From the NCBI GenBank assembly GCA_946411505.1, contig CAMKEG010000002.1:186001-250000 (forward strand): a stretch of 64,000 nucleotides of DNA, read 5' to 3'. Both the position numbers and the translations under genes were made by a program. Positions 57,000 to 64,000 of the stretch are shown in pieces. The DNA is from an uncultured Treponema sp. (GTDB lineage: Bacteria > Spirochaetota > Spirochaetia > Treponematales > Treponemataceae). The notes under the pieces were generated by a model. The model saw nothing but the letters and a program-made list of their open reading frames with translations, ran no database searches and was not told the DNA's origin. How positions within the stretch are numbered: the first letter of the stretch is position 1; every line of letters begins with the position of its first letter.

Positions 57000-58262
57000 A
57001 TGGCGCAAAGACGCGTGGTTGTGACAGGCCTTGGAGCGGTGACTCCGCTTGGAAACAACGTTCAGGACACTTGGGAAGGAATCAAGGCCGGAAAAAGCGG
57101 CATTGAAAAAATCACTTTGTTTGACGCCACGGACTACAAGGTTCAAGTGGCCGGCGAAGTCAAGAACTTTGACATCGCCCAATACGGCCTTGACCCAAAA
57201 GAGTGCCGCAAAATGGCGCGCTTTACCCAATTTTTGGTTGCCGCCAGCGCCCAGGCTTTGGGCGACGCGGGCTTTAACAAGGAAAATTTGGCCGGCGAAA
57301 AGTGCGGCATCATGGTCGGAAACGGAATCGGCGGCTTTGATGTAATCGAGGCGGCCTTTAAAAAATACTTTGACCCCGCCGCCGGCGTTAACCGCATTCC
57401 GCCTTTGAGCGCTCCGGAATTCATTCCCAACGAGGCGGCCGCCAACGTCAGCATGCTTTACGGAATCGAAGGCCCAGCTTGGACTCTTGCCACGGCTTGC
57501 TCAAGCGGAACCGACGCTTTGGGAAACGCCTTGGACTTGGTAAGGAGCGGCCGCGTTGACGTTTGCGTGGCGGGCGGAACGGAAGCCACAATCACAGGCT
57601 TTGGAATCGGAAACTTTATGGTGCTCAAGGCTTTGGCCACAAACTTTAACGACCAGCCCCACAAGGCAAGCCGCCCCTTTGACAAAAACCGCGGGGGCTT
57701 TGTAATGGGAGAAGGAAGCGCCGTTCTTATTTTGGAAGAGTTGGAGCACGCCAAAAAGCGCGGCGCCAAGATTTACGCCGAGTTTGCCGGCTACGGCGCT
57801 TCTTCCGACGCTTACCACATCACGGCTCCGCTCCCCGACGGAACGGGCGGCGCCAAGGCGATTACCCGCGCTTTGGAAGACGCGGGCCTTAAGCCGGAAG
57901 ACGTTCAGTACTACAACGCGCACGGAACCGGAACCCACGCCAACGATTCGGGCGAGACAAAAATGGTGAAGTTGGCCTTTGGCGAGCACGCCAAAAAGTT
58001 GAAGATTTCTTCAACCAAGAGCATGACGGGCCACATGATTGGCGCGGCCGGCGCCATCGAAGCCTTGTTCTGCATCAAGGCGATTAACGACGGATTTTTC
58101 CCGCCGACAATCAACCTTGACGAGCCTGACATTGAAGGCGGCTGCGACTTGGACTACGTTCCCAACAAGGGCCAGACTGGAACAATCACAGCGGCGGCCA
58201 GCGCGTCGCTCGGCTTTGGCGGCCACAACGGCTGCGTCGTGTTCAAGAAGTTTAGTGAATAG
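57000..58262 (+). CDS. fabF: Beta-ketoacyl-ACP synthase II
   Basis: A 420-residue condensing enzyme. It starts AQRRVVVTGLGAVTPLGNN; the nucleophile Cys is in TLATACSSGTDAL, and the two His are in HGTGTHAND and STKSMTGHMIGAAG. It elongates acyl-ACP with malonyl-ACP. I chose ATG 57000, which follows GGGGA, rather than upstream starts at 56967 or 56988 that add a non-family tail. The next gene, fabV, completes an elongation cycle. A TTGACA promoter lies 63 bp upstream. Confidence 0.95.
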   Translation: MAQRRVVVTGLGAVTPLGNNVQDTWEGIKAGKSGIEKITLFDATDYKVQVAGEVKNFDIAQYGLDPKECRKMARFTQFLVAASAQALGDAGFNKENLAGEKCGIMVGNGIGGFDVIEAAFKKYFDPAAGVNRIPPLSAPEFIPNEAAANVSMLYGIEGPAWTLATACSSGTDALGNALDLVRSGRVDVCVAGGTEATITGFGIGNFMVLKALATNFNDQPHKASRPFDKNRGGFVMGEGSAVLILEELEHAKKRGAKIYAEFAGYGASSDAYHITAPLPDGTGGAKAITRALEDAGLKPEDVQYYNAHGTGTHANDSGETKMVKLAFGEHAKKLKISSTKSMTGHMIGAAGAIEALFCIKAINDGFFPPTINLDEPDIEGGCDLDYVPNKGQTGTITAAASASLGFGGHNGCVVFKKFSE

Positions 58263-58458
58263 AACGGCGGAGCGTTCGCGCGTTCAGGCGCCAGTAAGAG
58301 AATATATAAAATAGCGCGTTTTGGCGCGTGTAAATTGGAGGACTAGCGGCACGATAATTGCCGCCAAGCCCAAAATTGAATGATAGCCGCATAAGCGGCA
58401 ACTTTCGCGCTCGCAACCAAGCTCGCGCGAACAGCCGATTTTTAGGAGGACTAAAAAA

Positions 58459-59709
58459 ATGGTAATCACACCCAAAATCAGAAGCAACATTTGCATCAAC
58501 GCGCACCCGATTGGATGCGCCAAGGAAGTTGAGCGCGAGATCGCCTACGTAAAGGCGCAAAAAGCCAAGCGCGGTGTCAAGGCCGCGGCCGAAGGCGGAA
58601 AGGGACCCAAAACAGTTTTGGTCTTGGGCTGCTCAACAGGCTACGGATTGGCCAGCCGCATCACGGCCGCCTTTGAATGGGGCGCCGACACGATTGGCGT
58701 TTCATTTGAAAAGGAAGCCACAGAGACTAAGGGCGGAACTCCCGGTTGGTACAACAACGCCGCCTTTGACAAGGCCGCCAAAGCCGCTGGCCTCAAGTCA
58801 GTCACATTGAACGGCGACGCCTACTCAAATGAAATGCGCGCTTCCGTAATCGAAGAAATTAAGAAGATGGGCGGAAAGATTGACTTGCTCGTTTACTCTT
58901 TGGCCAGCCCGGTGCGCAACGACCCCGACAAGATTGACCCTGAAACAGGCGCCCACGTCATGTACCGTTCCGTAATCAAGCCGATTGGAAAAACATACGG
59001 CGGAAAGTGCTTGGACATCATCAACGAAAAGCTTACAGAGATGAGCGCCGACCCGGCCAACGACGCCGAAATCGAAACGACCGTAAAGGTAATGGGCGGC
59101 GAAGACTGGCAGCTTTGGATTGACGCTTTGGAAAAGGCCGGCGTTTTGGCCCAGGGCTTTTGCACGCTCGCTTACTCTTACATCGGACCTGAATTGAGCC
59201 ATCCGATTTATCGCGACGGAACAATCGGCCAGGCAAAAAAGCATTTGGAAAAGACGGCGCTCAGCTTGAACGAGCAGCTTAAAAAGAGCGTCGGCGGTTC
59301 CGCCTATGTTTCTGAGAACAAGGGCTTGGTCACAAGAAGCAGCGCGGTAATTCCGATTATTTCGCTTTACCTCGCCGTCTTGTTCAAGATTATGAAGGAA
59401 ATGAAAATCCACGAAGGCTGCATCGAGCAGATGGAACGCTTGTTCTGCGAGCGCCTTTACACCGCCGCCGACGGCGCGATGGGCGATGTTCCTGTTGACA
59501 GCGAGCACCGCATCCGCATCGACGACTGGGAGCTCCGCGACGACGTTCAGGCCAAGGCGCAGGAAGCGATGGCCGCCGTCAACGACGACAACGTGCGCCA
59601 GTGGTGCGACATCGACGGCTACAAGCACGACTTCTTGGTGACAAACGGCTTTGACGTTGAAGGCGTTGACTACAACAAAGACATCGCGGACATGAGAGCG
59701 ATTGAGTAG
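58459..59709 (+). CDS. fabV: Trans-2-enoyl-CoA/ACP reductase
   Basis: A 416-residue FabV/TER. It closely resembles the T. denticola enzyme throughout: NICINAHPIGC, VLVLGCSTGYGLASRITAAF, GGTPGWYNN, VMGGEDWQLWI and LAYSYIGPE. The catalytic Tyr-x8-Lys is YRDGTIGQAK. It reduces crotonyl-CoA or enoyl-ACP with NADH; in treponemes it serves butyrate-type fermentation or fatty-acid synthesis. Placement after fabF favours lipid synthesis. AGGAGG precedes the ATG. The 196-bp gap after fabF holds a short hairpin (GCGCG..CGCGT) and a TATAAA-like box, so it may have its own promoter. Confidence 0.95.
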   Translation: MVITPKIRSNICINAHPIGCAKEVEREIAYVKAQKAKRGVKAAAEGGKGPKTVLVLGCSTGYGLASRITAAFEWGADTIGVSFEKEATETKGGTPGWYNNAAFDKAAKAAGLKSVTLNGDAYSNEMRASVIEEIKKMGGKIDLLVYSLASPVRNDPDKIDPETGAHVMYRSVIKPIGKTYGGKCLDIINEKLTEMSADPANDAEIETTVKVMGGEDWQLWIDALEKAGVLAQGFCTLAYSYIGPELSHPIYRDGTIGQAKKHLEKTALSLNEQLKKSVGGSAYVSENKGLVTRSSAVIPIISLYLAVLFKIMKEMKIHEGCIEQMERLFCERLYTAADGAMGDVPVDSEHRIRIDDWELRDDVQAKAQEAMAAVNDDNVRQWCDIDGYKHDFLVTNGFDVEGVDYNKDIADMRAIE

Positions 59710-59714
59710 TGCGT

Positions 59715-59786
59715 GCCTTGATTGCCAGCCCGCGTGAGCGGGCAGTTGAATCACTTCCTAATGCAAAATTAGCGAAGCGACATACC
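59715..59786 (+). repeat. Dispersed hairpin repeat, family 1, copy D
   Basis: CCTTGATTGCCA, stem GCCCGC/GCGGGC with loop GTGA, AGTTGAAT, CTTCCTA, GCAAAATTAGCG, GACATACC. The same length as copy A; two stem positions change in a compensating way. Confidence 0.75.
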
Positions 59787-59788
59787 GG

Positions 59789-59810
59789 TCGTAAGACCAA
59801 AAATGGGCCG
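59789..59810 (+). repeat. Dispersed motif copy next to repeat D
   Basis: TCGTAAGACCAAAAATGGGC matches the motif inside mnmE, pyrC and miaB, here in non-coding DNA directly before the fabV terminator. Confidence 0.5.
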
Positions 59811-59834
59811 CCCGCTGTTGCGGGCGGCTTTTTT
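59807..59834 (+). terminator. Terminator of fabV
   Basis: GCCGCCCGC pairs with GCGGGCGGC around TGTT, followed by six T. Confidence 0.92.
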
Positions 59835-59848
59835 GTCGCCCGTAAAAT

Positions 59849-59877
59849 TTGCGCGAAGCTCGAATCTGTGTTACAAT
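59849..59877 (+). promoter_or_regulatory. Promoter of the lipoprotein-deoxyribosyltransferase, predicted leaderless
   Basis: TTGCGC (59849-59854), 17-bp spacer, TACAAT (59872-59877), 7 nt, ATG 59885. It has the same -35 box and spacing as the ychJ promoter. Confidence 0.6.
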
Positions 59878-59884
59878 AATATTT

Positions 59885-60478
59885 ATGAATAAAAAAATAT
59901 TTTCACTTATTTTAATTGCGTCCGCTTTGTTCGCGCTTTCCGCTTGCGGAAAAGGCAAGAGCGCCGCCTCCAACCAAAAAAATTAGGCCGAGCCAAAAAA
60001 CGCCGTCGCGCAAAGGTCGGCCCCCGGCGACGGAAAAAAAGTTTATTTTGCGGGACCTCTTTTTAATGCTGCCGAGCGGGAATTCAATCTAAAGCTAGTC
60101 CATCTTCTTGAGCGCTACGGCTACGAGGTATTTCTTCCCCAGCGCGACGGCTATCTTGCAGCCGAACTGGAAAACATGACCGAAGAGGAAAAGCTTAAAA
60201 AGATTTTTGACAAAGACGAAAGCGAAGTCCTTAAGGCGGACATAATTTTTACGCTGTTGGACGGCCGCGCTCCAGACGAAGGCGCCTGCGTGGAGCTTGG
60301 AATCGCCTACGCCGCCGGCAAGCGCTGCTACGCCTATAAAACCGACGCCCGCTCCGTTGAATTTGGCCTGGACATAAACCCGATGATTACCGGCTGCCTT
60401 GTAAAGCTTTTCTACAACCTTGACGGCGACGCGCTCTTTAAGGAATTGGAGGATTACCTAAAGGCGACGCCGCTGTAA
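59885..60478 (+). pseudogene. Lipoprotein with nucleoside 2-deoxyribosyltransferase-like domain, interrupted by in-frame TAG
   Basis: Read in one frame, 198 codons: a lipoprotein signal (lipobox LSAC, Cys21), a linker, TAG at codon 34 (59984-59986), then VYFAGPLFNAAEREF near residue 53, FLPQRDG, DIIFTLLDGRAPDEGACVELGIAYAAGKRCYAYKTDAR and a normal end. These are nucleoside 2-deoxyribosyltransferase motifs, including the catalytic Glu in VELGIA. No ATG, GTG or TTG lies between the TAG and Met98, so translation from within would lose half the fold. Either a recent nonsense mutation or the amber is read through. The frame is otherwise intact with core-like codons. A lipid-anchored member of this cytoplasmic family would itself be odd. 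Confidence 0.7.
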
Positions 60479-60533
60479 GGAGGCGGCATTGTTGGATGTA
60501 TTTAGTCGCTTTGTATTTTTTTGAGGTTGCTCG

Positions 60534-61361
60534 TTAGAAAGTTACATCCATTTCTAAATCATTTACAACCAGTTTCCAGCCTTTTTCTTGCATTTTATCT
60601 TTTGGAATCTCAATTGCAAACCCATTTTTACCTGTTTCAAAACTGTCAGAAAAAGGTTTTAGGTATCCTTTATTAATATTTCCATTGTTGAGATCACACT
60701 CTAATTTTTCAGTGAGACTCAATGTTTCATAAAACAATGCGGTTGATCCCCACATATCCGTTTCATATTTTTTTCCATCTGGAGATTGTAGATAAAAACA
60801 TTTGAATTCATCAGAACTAAGCAGAAGATGGCCAATTGGCACATTACTAATATTTCTATAGGAAAAACAAATAGAAATATAAGTGTTTCCAGCTTCTGGT
60901 GTAAACACATAATCACCATATTGGAAGTAATTAGTTTTTTCCAAACTTGTTATTTTTATTTCGTAGTTATCATCAAGTTTATACCACTTTCCTAGTTTCT
61001 CTTTTAATTTATCCTCTTGTTTTTTGGCTTTTTTATCAGCCTTTGCTGTTTTGTTTTCTTTTACTGATTCTTCTGTTTTCACGTTTTTTGTATTTCGATT
61101 TTCAGTTTCACTTCTGTCATCAAAAAGCGAACATATGAAACAAAATCCAAAAAAGACGCCTATACTTATTAAGATAATTTTTAAAACTTTATTTTTCTTT
61201 TTTGGTTTGTCAATTGTCTTTGAATCAGTTTTTTTATCAGGATCAATGTCAGAATCAATAATTTCTGAAATGATTTTTTCGCGTTTCGCTTTTAGTTCAT
61301 TTTCAGTAATAAGACCATCTTCATACATTTTTTGTAATTGTTCCAGTTTTTTATTGTTCAT
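60534..61361 (-). CDS. SHOCT-domain membrane protein with DUF4352-like domain
   Basis: A 275-residue AT-rich protein. Residues 3-32 form a SHOCT motif (LEQLQKMYEDGLITENELKAKR). A Lys-rich linker leads to one membrane helix near 60-80 (VLKIILISIGVFFGFCFI). A charged coil (KADKKAKKQEDKLKEKLG) follows, then a beta domain with NYEIKITSLEKTNYF and AGNTYISICFSYRNIS, like DUF4352. It lacks enzyme motifs. TTGGAGGAA precedes ATG 61361. It follows a second SHOCT protein after 51 bp. Function unknown. Confidence 0.75.
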   Translation of the reverse strand: MNNKKLEQLQKMYEDGLITENELKAKREKIISEIIDSDIDPDKKTDSKTIDKPKKKNKVLKIILISIGVFFGFCFICSLFDDRSETENRNTKNVKTEESVKENKTAKADKKAKKQEDKLKEKLGKWYKLDDNYEIKITSLEKTNYFQYGDYVFTPEAGNTYISICFSYRNISNVPIGHLLLSSDEFKCFYLQSPDGKKYETDMWGSTALFYETLSLTEKLECDLNNGNINKGYLKPFSDSFETGKNGFAIEIPKDKMQEKGWKLVVNDLEMDVTF

Positions 61362-61412
61362 GCTTTCCTCCAAAAAAATGTCTTTACTATTTAAATCAAA
61401 AAACATTTTAAT

Positions 61413-61856
61413 CTAAAGTTTATCAATAAGCTCTTGTATTTTTTTGTTAAATTCTTCTTCGGTAATAATGCCTTGTTCTTTCATTTCTTTTAATTTTGAA
61501 AGTTTTGTTGAAATGTCGTTTGTTGTTGATGATGTTTTTGGATTGCGAAGAGAATCCGCTACGGCTTTTACAAGCGATTTGTTTTCTTCAAAGCCCTTTA
61601 TGATTGCATAAATATAATAAAACGGAATGAACAGAAATTTTGCAAAAATTTTACCATTTGCATAACGGGAACCGCCAAATTTGATTTCTGTCGAATTACC
61701 TATATTCTTGAATTTTATAAATACTTTGACAATATCGCCAAAAACAACAAACCGTCCTTTTGAATCAATTTCAATTGGATATTGAAATTCATTTCCTAGC
61801 ATAGACATAGCCTTGTTCGCGTCAAGGTTCGCAATATTCACAATTTCTTTTGCCAT
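61413..61856 (-). CDS. Small SHOCT-domain protein
   Basis: A 147-residue protein starting MAKEIVNIANLDANKAM. A short beta-rich middle (YPIEIDSKGRFVVFGDIVKVF) is followed by a hydrophobic patch (FAKFLFIPFYYIYAIIKGF) and a C-terminal SHOCT motif (KLKEMKEQGIITEEEFNKK). SHOCT sits at the N-terminus of the next protein, so the two may interact through it. GGGGG precedes ATG 61856 at good distance; the longer frame adds a poorly supported tail. Confidence 0.65.
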   Translation of the reverse strand: MAKEIVNIANLDANKAMSMLGNEFQYPIEIDSKGRFVVFGDIVKVFIKFKNIGNSTEIKFGGSRYANGKIFAKFLFIPFYYIYAIIKGFEENKSLVKAVADSLRNPKTSSTTNDISTKLSKLKEMKEQGIITEEEFNKKIQELIDKL

Positions 61857-61940
61857 AATAAATACCCCCATTTTTTCATCACTAAGCATAAGCAATGAAA
61901 ACAACTGTTAAATCCGATTGCGCATTTGTAATTAAATAGC

Positions 61941-61965
61941 AATCCATATGGATTTATATTATAAT
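61941..61965. promoter_or_regulatory. Operator and two-way -10 region of the XRE/SHOCT divergent pair
   Basis: Perfect palindrome AATCCATATGGATT (61941-61954) beside TATAAT readable on both strands (61960-61965 plus, 61963-61958 minus). A half-site AATCCAT recurs at 62001-62007. Likely bound by the XRE protein. Confidence 0.55.
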
Positions 61966-62027
61966 GTGTTAGTCCAAAAATATCAAGTTTTTTCTCTAAA
62001 AATCCATTTGTATTATCCTTATATCAT

Positions 62028-62339
62028 ATGTTGGATTTTTGGAAAAATGTAAAGGAAGAATTGGATTATAACCTAAAAACTCAAAAAGAATTGGCTTCCG
62101 CAATCGGAGTCAGTTACAATACCTTGCAATCTTGGATAACAAAAGATCGTTTGCCCGACGCTGAACAGGCATTGAAAATCGCAAAACAGTTGAATACATC
62201 TCTTGAATATCTTGTGACTGGCAAGACTGAGGAACAAAAAGGCGTAAAGCAAAAATTACAGAATATGATTCCTAAGTTGAATCATCTTTCGGATGAAAAC
62301 CTTGATTTAATAGACATTATTGCGGGGCGGTTGAAATAG
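62028..62339 (+). CDS. XRE-family regulator
   Basis: A 103-residue Cro/C1-type protein. The helix-turn-helix is TQKELASAIGVSYNTLQSWITK (residues 18-39), followed by ALKIAKQLNTSLEYLVTGK. The short C-terminus (MIPKLNHLSDENLDLIDIIAGRLK) is a family-typical helix. It is divergent from the SHOCT genes over a palindromic spacer and is probably their repressor. No ribosome site is visible before ATG 62028. AT-rich like the rest of the island. Confidence 0.85.
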   Translation: MLDFWKNVKEELDYNLKTQKELASAIGVSYNTLQSWITKDRLPDAEQALKIAKQLNTSLEYLVTGKTEEQKGVKQKLQNMIPKLNHLSDENLDLIDIIAGRLK

Positions 62340-62454
62340 ATAAAGCTATAACGTACCGATTAGGAATTTTGCCCCCTTTACTTCAATCTTTTTCAATTAT
62401 AAACGAATTTGTATTTTCAATAATAGTTTCCTCCAACCACTTTCAGTAGCTCAT
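62340..62454. other. Non-coding AT-rich stretch
   Basis: No gene, repeat or terminator was recognised between the XRE gene and the remnant. Confidence 0.4.
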
Positions 62455-62643
62455 TCACATGGTAAAGCATTTACGGATATATTCCTTCAGAAACTTGGGT
62501 ACCCGCTGATGGAGTCGTGTTGTAATGTTTTGTCTGATGCGATTTTTTATATCTGTGGCAGTTGTTCGTAATTTTCGATCAATTAAATTTTCGTCAAGAA
62601 TATACTTTATGTATTCATTTATTTTGGACTTGCTTGAGCCATA
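62455..62643 (-). pseudogene. Gene remnant, 62 codons without a start
   Basis: An open stretch on the minus strand reads YGSSKSKINEYIKYILDENL, then IDRKLRTTATDIKNRIRQ and ends FLKEYIRKCFTM-stop. It has no start codon and a TAG directly before it. The composition looks like a basic DNA-binding or transposase C-terminus, but I recognise no family. A 7-bp hairpin CTGGCTT/AAGCCAG (62656-62674) sits just outside it. Confidence 0.35.
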
Positions 62644-62795
62644 CTAATTAACCAGCTGGCTTCGTGTAAGCCAGACAGCCTCACCTTAAAAAACGAACAT
62701 TAACGGGAATTTTTCGTCGGCGATCTTAAAATTACGATTTTAATTTTGCTGTGTAATCTGCTCGTAATGTTTGGTCGTTCAGTAACGCCTGTCTT

Positions 62796-63698
62796 TTACC
62801 ATTCAATTATTTTTATCCCCTGGTTTGGAAATAATACCGATAAAATATCTTGTTTTTCTTGTATCTGTTCATTTTTTGGTATTCGTTTATTATATGGATT
62901 TTTATAGTTTTCATCATAGTGGAAATAATACGTAATAAGTGATAAGTGAGGAAATAATGTATTCAGTTTTTGAAAATATACTGCATCAATATCTCCTAGT
63001 CCATGACCCATTATAATAATCTGTGAAACTTGTTTTTTCTCCAAAAAAATTTCCAATGCAGATATTTGATAATCCTTCTTGAATTCGGCATTCAACTTGC
63101 AGAGTTGTCCAGCTGGATTTGAGAGGTCAAATTCTGGAAGATTTGGATTTGGTTTTAAGTATTGATTTCCATGCCCCAAAATTATTTCATCTTCACTATA
63201 AATTGTTTTATGAATATGTAATATCTGTGTTTTTTGTATTTTATAAATGTCCTCTAATGTAAAAGAATAATTGAATGTTACAAATAAATCACGTGGTTTA
63301 ATTAGTTTTTCAACCATCTCAATTGTATTAGTTTTATGAGATGTAGCTTGTTCAATAAAAGAACAGAGTTCTGCTCTTATAGTTGATGGTAATGAAATTG
63401 CTATTTCACGATAAGAATCATTTAGACGGTTGTTGTAAGACATGTTTCTATCTTGTTCTTTATCATCTTCAACATAGATATCTGATGCGTAAGAAGAACC
63501 CCAGTCAACAAAATCATAATCTTCTAATAATTGTTCAAAATTACTCCAATCTGATTTGGAAGCATCACTGAATATATCATGGATATAAAATGTACCTGAC
63601 GTAGTTTTGTTTTCAGATAAATACTCTCGAAAACTACCATAGCTTGTTTTATATCCATGTGCTAAATCAAAGCCATTTCCAATTATAAAAAGTTTCAA
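62796..63698 (-). CDS. AbiH-family abortive infection protein
   Basis: A 300-residue AT-rich protein starting MKLFIIGNGFDLAHGYKTSY, the signature of AbiH phage-abortive proteins. Later family features include LFVTFNYSFTLEDIY, LHIHKTIY, ILGHGNQ and IIIMGHGLGDIDAVYF, with several conserved His and Asp that suggest a hydrolase. AbiH from Lactococcus blocks phage growth; the mechanism is not established. It follows a small membrane protein gene by 10 bp, which could be its partner. The island context (XRE, SHOCT, remnants) fits a defence locus. Confidence 0.88.
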   Translation of the reverse strand: MKLFIIGNGFDLAHGYKTSYGSFREYLSENKTTSGTFYIHDIFSDASKSDWSNFEQLLEDYDFVDWGSSYASDIYVEDDKEQDRNMSYNNRLNDSYREIAISLPSTIRAELCSFIEQATSHKTNTIEMVEKLIKPRDLFVTFNYSFTLEDIYKIQKTQILHIHKTIYSEDEIILGHGNQYLKPNPNLPEFDLSNPAGQLCKLNAEFKKDYQISALEIFLEKKQVSQIIIMGHGLGDIDAVYFQKLNTLFPHLSLITYYFHYDENYKNPYNKRIPKNEQIQEKQDILSVLFPNQGIKIIEW

Positions 63699-63708
63699 TT
63701 TAAAATCC

Positions 63709-64000
63709 TTAATTAAAAAGTTTATTTATTTCTTCATTTGAGATATTTTCAATATCTGGACGTATATGCAATCTTTCTAAATCTTCGTTTGTTATTTCTC
63801 TGTTTACTTCCTTTGAATTTTTTACATAGAGGCTAATTAACAAATTTGTAATAGTCAAAATTAATATCGTCGTTAGAATAATAAAGATAGCAGCTTTGTG
63901 TTTTGATTCTTTTTCAATTGTTCCCCATATTCCCAGTAAATATCCCAAAAAAATATATATAAATGAAAACTTATTCAAATAAGCTGATTTAAATACTTGT
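63709..64000 (-). CDS. Small membrane protein upstream of AbiH, N-terminus open at the window edge
   Basis: At least 89 residues from a TTG at 63978 (MNKFSFIYIFLGYLLGIWGT), but the frame stays open to the right edge (QVFKSAYLNKF), so the true start may lie outside. Two membrane helices (residues 5-20 and 28-50) are followed by an acidic cytoplasmic tail (ITNEDLERLHIRPDIENISN). No family recognised. The stop is 10 bp before abiH, so the two are probably one operon. Confidence 0.6.
   Translation of the reverse strand, partial: QVFKSAYLNKFSFIYIFLGYLLGIWGTIEKESKHKAAIFIILTTILILTITNLLISLYVKNSKEVNREITNEDLERLHIRPDIENISNEEINKLFN

Noticed and set aside
58270-58440. A further family-1 repeat between fabF and fabV
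   Set aside because: ATTGCC and TTGAAT both occur, but order and stem do not match the family well enough.
60480-64000. Prophage
   Set aside because: No structural, integrase or lysis genes are visible; only regulator-like, SHOCT and AbiH genes, so an island is the safer description.

Overview
The window looks like chromosome from a treponeme or close spirochaete relative. The evidence is a trans-2-enoyl-CoA reductase very like the Treponema denticola enzyme, a second long phosphofructokinase of the TP0108 kind, a RarA fused to a large unknown domain, several lipoproteins with spirochaete-style lipoboxes, and GC-leaning codons rich in GCC, GAC and AAG. Most of it is dense core chromosome in short operons. 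Two AT-rich accessory patches (about 39.0-43.0 kb and 60.5-64.0 kb) interrupt it. No tRNA, 5S/16S/23S rRNA or CRISPR array was seen. The one clear RNA gene is the small SRP RNA.

Layout. 0-10.6 kb: hisG 5' end (cut by the window edge), a Rpn-type nuclease, a VanX-like dipeptidase, a flavin reductase, a large lipoprotein resembling the pore subunit of binary toxins, glutathione peroxidase, an FMN enzyme coupled to phosphofructokinase, and an orphan AAA ATPase. 10.7-24 kb: acyl-CoA synthetase with a histone-like tail, folD-miaB, two envelope proteins coupled to rarA, adk, gdhA, second pfk. 24-35 kb: rRNA methyltransferase-TetR-MBOAT-SGNH, ychJ-rlmB, a GH-like secreted protein, a degenerate HD-GYP protein, mnmE. 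35-39 kb: pyrB-pyrI-pyrC and a membrane protein. 39-43 kb: BrnT/BrnA, a XRE repressor and a divergent pair ending in a membrane-anchored Sel1 protein. 43-52 kb: ettA, a DUF6273 lipoprotein, an AAA/DUF4143 ATPase, SRP RNA, glmS, glnA and an ANTAR regulator. 52-60.5 kb: CE2-type esterase, lipoprotein, LMW phosphatase, GGDEF/EAL protein, fabF, fabV and a lipoprotein-deoxyribosyltransferase with an in-frame TAG. 60.5-64 kb: two SHOCT proteins, a XRE regulator, a gene remnant and AbiH with a small membrane partner.

The most unusual signals are at DNA scale. A short motif close to TCGCAAGACCAAAAAGCGGC recurs in intergenic DNA and inside in-frame insertions in miaB, mnmE, pyrC and an FMN enzyme, where it is read in two different frames. 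Two further dispersed palindrome families show compensatory stem changes. A 124-bp tandem repeat has overrun the 3' end of miaB. At least five genes lack a ribosome binding site and have a well-formed promoter whose -10 box lies 7-8 nt before the ATG, which predicts leaderless mRNAs. At protein level, the toxin-pore-like lipoprotein and the amber-interrupted lipoprotein stand out.

All calls come from reading the sequence. Family names are from recognised motifs, not database searches.
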